Assembly: GCA_947178455.1 (NCBI GenBank)
Contig: CAMWYI010000001.1
Coordinates: 1 to 46,500, forward strand
DNA: 46,500 nucleotides
Direction of reading: 5' to 3'
From: an uncultured Alistipes sp.
GTDB taxonomy: Bacteria; Bacteroidota; Bacteroidia; Bacteroidales; Rikenellaceae
The position numbers and the translations under genes were made by a program. Below, in pieces: positions 42,701 to 46,500 of the stretch (the first letter of the stretch is position 1; every line of letters begins with the position of its first letter). The notes beneath the pieces were generated by a model. The model ran no database searches. It saw nothing but the letters and a program-made list of their open reading frames with translations, and was not told the DNA's origin.

Positions 42701-42957
42701 CTACTATATCCATTAAATTGCCCTTTGTTTGACAACAAGATATGTGAATTATTTACCAAAGTATCTTCTAAAGCTAATAGGAAACTGGATTTACCTGTTC
42801 CATATGAACCTATAATATTAAATGAATGGATGCCTGTGTTGAATGAATCAACAATATGCCCAACTACACCAAGGGCATTTGGCGTAACAATATAGCTTTT
42901 CGGCTTGAATGTACTTTGCTCGATATTTATTGAGAGGGTATATTTCATATTACTCAT
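39736..42957 (-). CDS. Large P-loop ATPase, SspC-like
   Basis: A 1073-residue ATPase. Walker A GSYGTGKSS spans about residues 50-58 and a Walker B-like IVIDEFGKLLEY follows at about 135-145. The remaining 800 residues are largely helical without recognised domains, with long charged helices near the C-terminus. Placement between the DUF4007 gene and the PAPS-reductase-like gene, with 8-nt overlaps on both sides, fits SspC, the ATPase of the Ssp modification core. BREX ATPases (BrxC) share a similar AAA-type N-terminus, but no PglZ or BrxL gene is present. The assignment to SspC relies on context more than on motif detail. Confidence 0.8.
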   Translation of the reverse strand: MSNMKYTLSINIEQSTFKPKSYIVTPNALGVVGHIVDSFNTGIHSFNIIGSYGTGKSSFLLALEDTLVNNSHILLSNKGQFNGYSRFRFHKIVGDYTSLHRLLTEHLFPNAISENLFENLSRFFAKAEKQDEFVFIVIDEFGKLLEYAAKNNPEKELYIFQKFTEFMNSEKRNAILLTTLHQNFNSYAHALNESQRHEWNKVKGRFQEIVFNEPVEQLLYLAAKRIGRTPRPMLNKGFKTIYDLARSTKFASSSIEYDDTAACLYPLDLFAAQALTLSIQRYGQNERTLFSFLESTGESSLQSFKDGKHTTYSLADVYDYDIYNFYSFLSEINPDTAAWTGIRVALERIESLFDADIAENAIKLVKTIGMMNLFGNAGIRCSKKDLSIYAKNALDIEDPETVIDLLTQYKIIRYAEYKSQYILFEGTDVNIEGELLKASGIVPRSKDVVDKLLENFNLPVEFANATYFRKGTPRYFEYIISDYPINRQPQNEVDGYVNLIINESLTLDKLKQETSNIEEAILYVYFKQTDKIIDHIWMLDKLAYVQNVVDSTDKVAHRELNALMNHERNLLNTSVLDALFRYSQDVVWIYRGNEFSIDSKTSFNKFLSQICDEVYYSTPTYINEMVNKHKPSGAMSLARVNYLSHLLENSAEYNLGFEDTMFKPEKTIYLTLLKNTGIHRKFLGEYELNAPQEESFNDLWKVSEAFLESSKEKACKLAELINILRTRPFKLKQGVIDLWIPTYLIIKKNDYSLYNENGVFIPMLNREVLDIIQKSPAGFQVKAFNVEGVKLDLFNKYREALSLSQDDEFTTASLIETIRPFLVFYKKLNKYTKQTKRLKKTTLQFRNVLSTAKDPEKTFFEDLPRALGFKDSVIANNDEVLRSYVDLLQNAIRELRSCYVNLVSRIENALIEALNLKSSDFFQYKKELEKRYSCVKTYLLTDRQKTILNRILSQSTDKITWYQSLAYVILDKQLGNLLDEEEAYLIDNLVHLFKELDKFIDISNSNLGQHDKFIRVEMISNDGAASPRIVRLDKKKNDIAQRLEKQIDKLLSGDDGIDAYVLLTILKKKLNDE

Positions 42958-43819
42958 TCAAGTAGTAGTTATTGAGTATTGTATCCGTTGATACATTTCC
43001 TCTAATTTGTAATTCTTTAATACCAGCCACATCTGAAAATATAATCTGATTCGGGTATTTGGCACTCAATTGTTTGACAATGCTTAATAGATCATTGTTA
43101 GTTAAACAGAAGATTAATGCCAGATCCTTCATAGACTCAAATGATATACTTTTGCTATCCGGGAATTGGACAAGCAATGCATATAAAAATATATTGACAG
43201 GCACAATATTACGAGTATCATAATTAAAAATATACATGCTACTATCTGTTTCCTGAATTAAATTCAAAGGAGTTAATAGCATGTTTGATTCCTCAATATT
43301 TCCACTGCTATAGCTGCAATAGTTATGTAACAAAACTCCTATGTCTCGTTTAATGGTATTTTCGTTATATAGATTTTTATAACTAGTACCGTCAAAACAC
43401 AAATGCTTGATGAAATTTTGTAATTTTACCTTATCTATCAAATTGCGCTGTCTATGATAATCGATAAATGTGCTTGAGTAGATTGTTGCATAATCTTCAT
43501 TTATAAGATTGAAATGTAGCAGCCATAGACTACCCATATCTTCAAAGAAAGGATCGTATCCATTCTCATTATCCATGAGTTTATACGCCAATGAAGTTAA
43601 TCCCTCTTCGGGATTCAATAGACCAAATGCTCGCATCCAGAACTTAATGGAGTTAACCATATTTTTACCAACGCCAAGGCGAACAACCGCGTCTTCATCA
43701 TTGAAGTTATTCCCTGCAATCACAAAATCATATCCACGTTTTAACCAATGAGATTTGCATGCAAATGATTCATGACCTGAGAATACAGGTTTCTTCATAT
43801 ATAAATCTTTATTTATCAT
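42950..43819 (-). CDS. DUF4007 family protein (SspB-like)
   Basis: A 289-residue protein with the DUF4007 opening FSGHESFACKSHWLKRGYDF and later VRLGVGKNMVNSIKFWMRAFGLL. As I recall, DUF4007 proteins are the SspB component of single-strand phosphorothioation, which nicks DNA so that sulfur can be inserted; the link is from family knowledge, not a search. ATG 43819 has an AAGGA at good spacing and overlaps the regulator's stop; ATG 43798 (MKKPVFSGHESF) is the alternative. It is the first structural gene of the operon. A winged-helix-type fold in the C-terminal half is possible. Confidence 0.85.
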   Translation of the reverse strand: MINKDLYMKKPVFSGHESFACKSHWLKRGYDFVIAGNNFNDEDAVVRLGVGKNMVNSIKFWMRAFGLLNPEEGLTSLAYKLMDNENGYDPFFEDMGSLWLLHFNLINEDYATIYSSTFIDYHRQRNLIDKVKLQNFIKHLCFDGTSYKNLYNENTIKRDIGVLLHNYCSYSSGNIEESNMLLTPLNLIQETDSSMYIFNYDTRNIVPVNIFLYALLVQFPDSKSISFESMKDLALIFCLTNNDLLSIVKQLSAKYPNQIIFSDVAGIKELQIRGNVSTDTILNNYYLNE

Positions 43820-44006
43820 TTATCAATTCCTTAATATCAATATTTAACAATTTGGCGATATTGACTAACGTATCTAATGTCGGTTGAGTCGCATTTGAGC
43901 ACCATTTAGAAATAGTAGATGGGTCTTTTCCAAGTTGTTCTGCCAACCATTTTCCTGTTCTTTTCTGCTCAACAAGAACTAACTTCAGTCGATTAACATC
44001 TTTCAT
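43809..44006 (-). CDS. XRE-family regulator, first gene of the defence-like operon
   Basis: A 65-residue protein made almost only of a Cro/C1-type helix-turn-helix (TGKWLAEQLGKDPSTISKWCSNATQPTLDTLVNIAKLLNI). Its stop overlaps the DUF4007 gene start, so it is co-translated with the operon. A perfect inverted repeat lies between the -33 and -7 elements upstream, which fits a self-repressing switch. Its small size leaves no room for a ligand-binding domain, so relief of repression would depend on dilution, degradation or competition. Confidence 0.9.
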   Translation of the reverse strand: MKDVNRLKLVLVEQKRTGKWLAEQLGKDPSTISKWCSNATQPTLDTLVNIAKLLNIDIKELINDK

Positions 44007-44030
44007 GTATCAGTTATATTTGACAATCTA

Positions 44031-44060
44031 CAAAGATATTGAAAAATCTTCAATATAGAC
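44031..44060 (-). promoter_or_regulatory. Promoter and operator of the defence-like operon
   Basis: On the minus strand, TTGT, a 20-nt spacer and TATCTTTG (44031-44038) form a Bacteroidota-type promoter 25 nt before the XRE gene ATG. A perfect inverted repeat ATATTGAA-N5-TTCAATAT spans 44036-44056, filling the spacer and touching the -7 box. It is the obvious binding site for the XRE protein. Confidence 0.7.
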
Positions 44061-44179
44061 AATTCTTAAAGCAACAAAAAAACATACCAGTATAAGAATA
44101 AGTAAGATTAAGCAAATAGCTTCAATTAAGTATCAAAAAATAACATGCCAAACCTCTTCAATAGAGCAAACGGATATAT

Positions 44180-44197
44180 CAGCCAACCTTTTGGCTG
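44180..44197. repeat. Hairpin in the gap between the defence and hip operons
   Basis: CAGCCAA (44180-44186) pairs with TTGGCTG (44191-44197) around CCTT, and an ATAT/ATAT extension continues the stem past one extra base. The gap of about 300 bases (44007-44310) otherwise holds the two divergent promoters and AT-rich DNA without a gene. Could be a boundary hairpin or weak terminator; no T run follows. Confidence 0.5.
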
Positions 44198-44249
44198 GAT
44201 ATTGCAGTATTCCATGACACAGGAGTTACACCAAAGATATTGCCTACTT

Positions 44250-44308
44250 TATACCCAAAAAGGTGTAAATACAAATTATTTCACTATTTTTGCACCCAAA
44301 GAGGTATA
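44250..44308 (+). promoter_or_regulatory. hipBST promoter with twin operators
   Basis: Two related imperfect palindromes, TATACCCAAAAAGGTGTA (44250-44267) and TGCACCCAAAGAGGTATA (44291-44308), have the same TA(T/C)ACC-N6-GGT(A/G)TA layout with starts 41 bp apart, about four helical turns. A TATTTTTG -7 box at 44285-44292 touches the second copy, which also covers the AGAGG ribosome-binding region and ends two bases before the hipB ATG. Binding of HipB dimers to both would block transcription and possibly allow looping. Confidence 0.7.
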
Positions 44309-44310
44309 AT

Positions 44311-44526
44311 ATGCAGACGGCATTATCGAAATACGTAAAGGCTATGCGCAAGCAGCATCGGCTGACGCAGGTCGAACTATCCGAGAAATCGGGCGTAGGA
44401 CTGCGGTTCGTGCGCGAACTGGAGCAGGGAAAACCAACGCTTCGGCTGGACAAAATCAATCAAATTCTCAACCTGTTCGGGGCCGAGGTCGGAGTGGTGC
44501 CGATGACAAAAACAGAAGACCGATGA
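44311..44526 (+). CDS. hipB: HipB-like antitoxin/regulator
   Basis: A 71-residue XRE-family protein from ATG 44311 (a TTG at 44290 is inside the second operator and is rejected as the start). The HTH region reads RKQHRLTQVELSEKSGVGLRFVRELEQGKPTLRLDKINQILNLFGAEVGVVP, very close to HipB proteins of Bacteroidota. HipB binds operators in its own promoter and represses the operon in complex with its toxin. Its stop overlaps the next ATG (ATGA). Codon use is GC-rich, unlike the adjacent AT-rich operon. Confidence 0.9.
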   Translation: MQTALSKYVKAMRKQHRLTQVELSEKSGVGLRFVRELEQGKPTLRLDKINQILNLFGAEVGVVPMTKTEDR

Positions 44527-44852
44527 AACAGGCTGCCATCTACCTCCACGACCGCAAGGCGGGACTGTTAACCGAGGATGAAACCGGATACACGTTCCAT
44601 TACGATGCCGACTATCTCCGCCTGCCCGATGCCGAAGCGGTCAGTCTCACACTGCCGCTTACAGAACAAATCTATCGCGACAAGGTGCTGTTCCCGTTCT
44701 TCGACGGATTGATTCCCGAAGGATGGCTGCTCGACATTGCCGAAAAGAGTTGGAAAATCGACAACCGCGATCGGATGTCGCTGCTTTTGGCCTGCTGCAA
44801 AGACTGCATCGGTGCCGTCAGTGTAGTACCCATCGAATCAAAGGAGGAGTAA
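44523..44852 (+). CDS. hipS: HipS-like small protein (HipA N-terminal domain)
   Basis: A 109-residue stand-alone version of the HipA N-terminal (couple_hipA) domain, as in three-gene hipBST systems. It shows AIYLHDRKAGLLTEDETGYTFHYDADYL, then VSLTLPLTEQIYRDKVLFPFFDGLIPEGWLLDIAEK, the strand-turn and helical part of that domain, and ends CCKDCIGAVSVVP. In E. coli HipBST the small HipS protein, not HipB, neutralises the HipT kinase. The gene is tightly spaced: ATGA overlap with hipB and 1 nt before the kinase gene. A frameshifted single hipA is excluded because stop and new start are clean and the next protein has its own N-terminal Cys motif. Confidence 0.88.
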   Translation: MKQAAIYLHDRKAGLLTEDETGYTFHYDADYLRLPDAEAVSLTLPLTEQIYRDKVLFPFFDGLIPEGWLLDIAEKSWKIDNRDRMSLLLACCKDCIGAVSVVPIESKEE

Positions 44853-44853
44853 C

Positions 44854-45795
44854 ATGGAGCGTTGTCTATATTGTTACAAAGAATTGACCGACAGCGAGCA
44901 TGATTTCCACAAATCCTGCTCCAAGAAGATTTTCGGTACTTCCGCAGCCCCTTTACTTCCCTACACGCGCGCCAATATTGCAGCGCTTGCCCGTGAGGTA
45001 ATCCGCAGCCGAACGACGCTGACCGGTGTGCAGGCGAAACTGTCGCTCGACATCGCCAAAGCGGGTAAAGGCACCCCGGAACGCTTTACAATCGTCGGCC
45101 TGTGGGGCCGCTATATCCTCAAACCGCAGACCGAACATTATCCGCACTTGCCGGAACTGGAAGATTTGACCATGCACATGGCCGAAGTTGCGAAGATGCA
45201 GGTCGTACCCCATTCGCTCGTCCCCTTTGCCGACGGGGAATTGTGCTACATCACACGCCGCATCGACAGGGGAGCACACGGCGAAAAATACCAGATGGAA
45301 GACCTCTGCCAGCTCTCCGAACGACTGACCGAGCACAAATACAAAGGTTCCTACGAGCAAATCGCCAAAACGATTCTGCGCTATTCAGCTGCGCCAAAAT
45401 TAGATGTCGTCAATTTCTGGGAACAGGTGTTGTTTTCGTGGATTACGGGCAATGCCGACATGCACCTCAAAAACTTTTCGCTATACAGTAAAAGTTCGGG
45501 TGTTTATGGGCTGACACCGGCTTATGACCTGCTATCGACTGCTCTCGTTTTACCCAAAGACACCGAGGAATTGGCACTGACACTGAACGGCCGCAAACGC
45601 AAGCTCCGCCGCAGCGATTTCGTGCAGGCAATGACGGCTTCGGGCATGGACGAAAAGGTGATTGACAACCTATTCAAGAAGTTCATCAACGCCATCCCGA
45701 CATGGAACGAGTGGATCGACGTTTCGTTCCTGCCCGACGAGATGAAAGGCAAATATAAAGCGCTTATCGCAGAAAGAATCGGCCAGCTAAAATAG
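44854..45795 (+). CDS. hipT: HipT-like serine/threonine kinase toxin
   Basis: A 313-residue HipA-family kinase lacking the N-terminal domain that is supplied by the separate upstream gene. It begins with a CxxC-type zinc-ribbon-like segment (CLYCYKELTDSEHDFHKSC), then a Gly-rich loop region TLTGVQAKLSL (Thr55, Thr57), the ATP-lysine region RYILKPQTEHYPHLPELE, the catalytic GNADMHLKN and the metal-binding YDLLST. HipA-family toxins phosphorylate aminoacyl-tRNA synthetases, stopping translation. In E. coli HipT the loop carries two serines that are autophosphorylated; the equivalent positions here appear to be threonines. This is the last gene before the right island end. Confidence 0.9.
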   Translation: MERCLYCYKELTDSEHDFHKSCSKKIFGTSAAPLLPYTRANIAALAREVIRSRTTLTGVQAKLSLDIAKAGKGTPERFTIVGLWGRYILKPQTEHYPHLPELEDLTMHMAEVAKMQVVPHSLVPFADGELCYITRRIDRGAHGEKYQMEDLCQLSERLTEHKYKGSYEQIAKTILRYSAAPKLDVVNFWEQVLFSWITGNADMHLKNFSLYSKSSGVYGLTPAYDLLSTALVLPKDTEELALTLNGRKRKLRRSDFVQAMTASGMDEKVIDNLFKKFINAIPTWNEWIDVSFLPDEMKGKYKALIAERIGQLK

Positions 45796-45814
45796 CCGCA
45801 TTACATCCTGCCGC

Positions 45815-45852
45815 GAAAATAATTTCATCCAAAAATTCGCTGAAAATAATTT
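45815..45852. repeat. Direct repeat in the right island end
   Basis: GAAAATAATTT occurs at 45815-45825 and again at 45842-45852, 27 bp apart, within the AT-rich stretch between hipT and the right attachment core. It could be a recombinase or directionality-factor site. The rest of 45796-45930 holds no gene that I can support. Confidence 0.5.
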
Positions 45853-45930
45853 GCCGTATATTTACAATGAAGCGAACAATCGGCATAGATAACAATATAA
45901 TAAGCAAATAATTAGCGATTTACACTTCAT

Positions 45931-45948
45931 TTCTGCATCGGCAAATAA
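45931..45948 (+). other. Right attachment core (attR-like)
   Basis: TTCTGCATCGGCAAATAA matches the mnmE end at 15 of 18 bases and also encodes FCIGK-stop in frame; the three differences are all third-codon positions. It lies where the AT-rich island DNA gives way to GC-rich chromosome, one base before the ATG of the next gene. Confidence 0.7.
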
Positions 45949-45949
45949 G

Positions 45950-46500
45950 ATGAAAAAAAACATGCAACGAATCATCACCATAATTTCGGCAATACTGGCA
46001 ACCATGAATTTACAAGCGCAACGAGCGACAATACCGGCGGATGTCCATTCGCATATCGTGATAAAGGAGTATATGGACTATCTGCGTGCCAACCGAGCGG
46101 ATATGGAAGACGGCTATCCGCTCCCCGATTGGAGCGCGGAAGAACATCTGCGGTTTATGGATGATGCAGGCATCGCGTGGTCGGTTCTCACGATGCCCTC
46201 GCCGCAACCGTTTTTCGGGGATGCGCAGGAGGCGGCCAAAATAATCCGCTCTGTCAATGAGGAAGCGTGGCGGACGCGCGAAAAATATCCCGACCGTTTC
46301 AAGTTCTGCGCGGCAGTACCACTGCCCGATGTGAATCTTGCTATCGAGGAGGCCATCTATGCGCTCGACACGCTGAAAGCCGACGGCATCAAACTGGCGA
46401 CCAACAGCCGCGGGCAATATCTCGGCGACCCCGCGCTCGAACCGCTGATGCAAGTGCTCAACGACCGCAAAGCCACCGTCATCATCCACCCGCACAAACC
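45950..46500 (+). CDS. Exported amidohydrolase (partial, runs off right edge)
   Basis: About 183 residues are visible. Signal peptide MKKNMQRIITIISAILATMNLQAQ is followed by DVHSHIV, the first metal-ligand motif (HxH) of the amidohydrolase TIM-barrel family, and later DGIKLATNSRGQYLGD and VIIHPHKP near the edge. This is the pattern of the ACMSD-like amidohydrolase 2 subfamily, which hydrolyses or decarboxylates small ring compounds. Substrate cannot be inferred. The ATG at 45950 is one base after the attachment core; ATG 45962 is an alternative. Before insertion of the island the gene may have followed mnmE directly. Confidence 0.88.
   Translation, partial: MKKNMQRIITIISAILATMNLQAQRATIPADVHSHIVIKEYMDYLRANRADMEDGYPLPDWSAEEHLRFMDDAGIAWSVLTMPSPQPFFGDAQEAAKIIRSVNEEAWRTREKYPDRFKFCAAVPLPDVNLAIEEAIYALDTLKADGIKLATNSRGQYLGDPALEPLMQVLNDRKATVIIHPHK

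Larger units (their letters stand above)
22943..45948 (+). mobile_element. Mobilizable genomic island inserted at mnmE (about 23 kb)
   Basis: The segment begins right after mnmE with an AT-rich leader and a tyrosine recombinase. It contains an HTH/excisionase-like gene, MobC-like and relaxase genes, a ten-gene defence-like operon and a hipBST-type toxin-antitoxin operon, and ends in a second FCIGK-stop core. No type IV secretion or replication genes are seen, so it is probably mobilised by another element's conjugation machinery. Composition is mosaic: the integrase-mobilization part and the hip genes are GC-rich, while 29.2-44.3 kb is clearly AT-rich. The exact right boundary rests on the att match. 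Confidence 0.8.

Noticed and set aside
29974..43819. Classical Dnd (dndABCDE with dndFGH)
   Set aside because: The Rad50/DndD-like ATPase and DndC-like protein are suggestive, but no DndB, DndE or DndFGH-type proteins are recognised and the gene order differs.
29401..44006. BREX type 4 (which has a PAPS reductase-like gene)
   Set aside because: No PglZ or BrxL gene is present, and DUF4007 next to the ATPase and PAPS-like gene points to the Ssp core instead.
44523..45795. A single hipA gene broken by a frameshift
   Set aside because: The small protein has a clean stop, the kinase has its own start and N-terminal Cys-rich segment, and the layout matches known three-gene hipBST systems.

Overview
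The window looks like a chromosomal segment from a GC-rich gut Bacteroidota, most likely Alistipes or a close relative in Rikenellaceae. This rests on the gene content and order, on OstA/SurA-like and DUF5683-type envelope genes, and on promoters of the Bacteroidota form (a TAnnTTTG -7 box, sometimes with an upstream TTTG). The genus is an inference; no rRNA or other marker gene is present.

Backbone, 1-22942. A DAHP synthase/chorismate mutase gene runs off the left edge on the minus strand. It is followed by the elongasome cluster mreB / mreC-mreD-mrdA-rodA, to which a PMCA-type Ca2+ ATPase is translationally coupled, and then by an Hsp20 chaperone. Next come a secreted carboxymuconolactone-decarboxylase/cupin protein, a minus-strand outer-membrane biogenesis operon (lipoprotein PPIase, SurA-like PPIase, OstA-like protein) and a CPBP membrane protease. 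Last is a plus-strand run parA-parB-DUF5683-lytic transglycosylase-mnmE.

Island, about 22943-45948. A mobilizable genomic island of about 23 kb sits at the 3' end of mnmE. The last 18 bases of mnmE (encoding FCIGK-stop) reappear as a 15/18 match at 45931-45948, which also reads FCIGK-stop. The left part carries a tyrosine recombinase, a RhuM-family protein, an excisionase-like HTH protein, a MobC-like protein, a MobA-type relaxase and two proteins of unknown function. The right end carries a three-gene hipBST-type toxin-antitoxin operon with twin operators. Just past the attachment site begins an exported amidohydrolase gene, cut by the window end.

Main find, 29401-44006. Between these ends lies a clearly AT-rich ten-gene minus-strand operon with almost no intergenic DNA. 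It starts with an XRE regulator and an operator/promoter upstream. It then encodes a DUF4007 protein, a very large P-loop ATPase and a PAPS-reductase-like protein with Fe-S-type cysteines. That trio matches the SspB-SspC-SspD core of Ssp-type DNA phosphorothioation as I know it. The rest does not match the companion modules I know (SspE, DndFGH). It comprises a sensor with both an Hsp90-like and a histidine-kinase ATPase domain, a receiver-domain protein, an unknown protein, a PLD-nuclease/DEAH helicase fusion, a 77-residue protein, a Rad50/DndD-like ATPase with a zinc hook at its exact midpoint, and a 189-residue protein. I read this as a candidate sulfur-based DNA modification and defence system with an unusual signalling and effector arm. 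Function is inferred from domains and gene order only.
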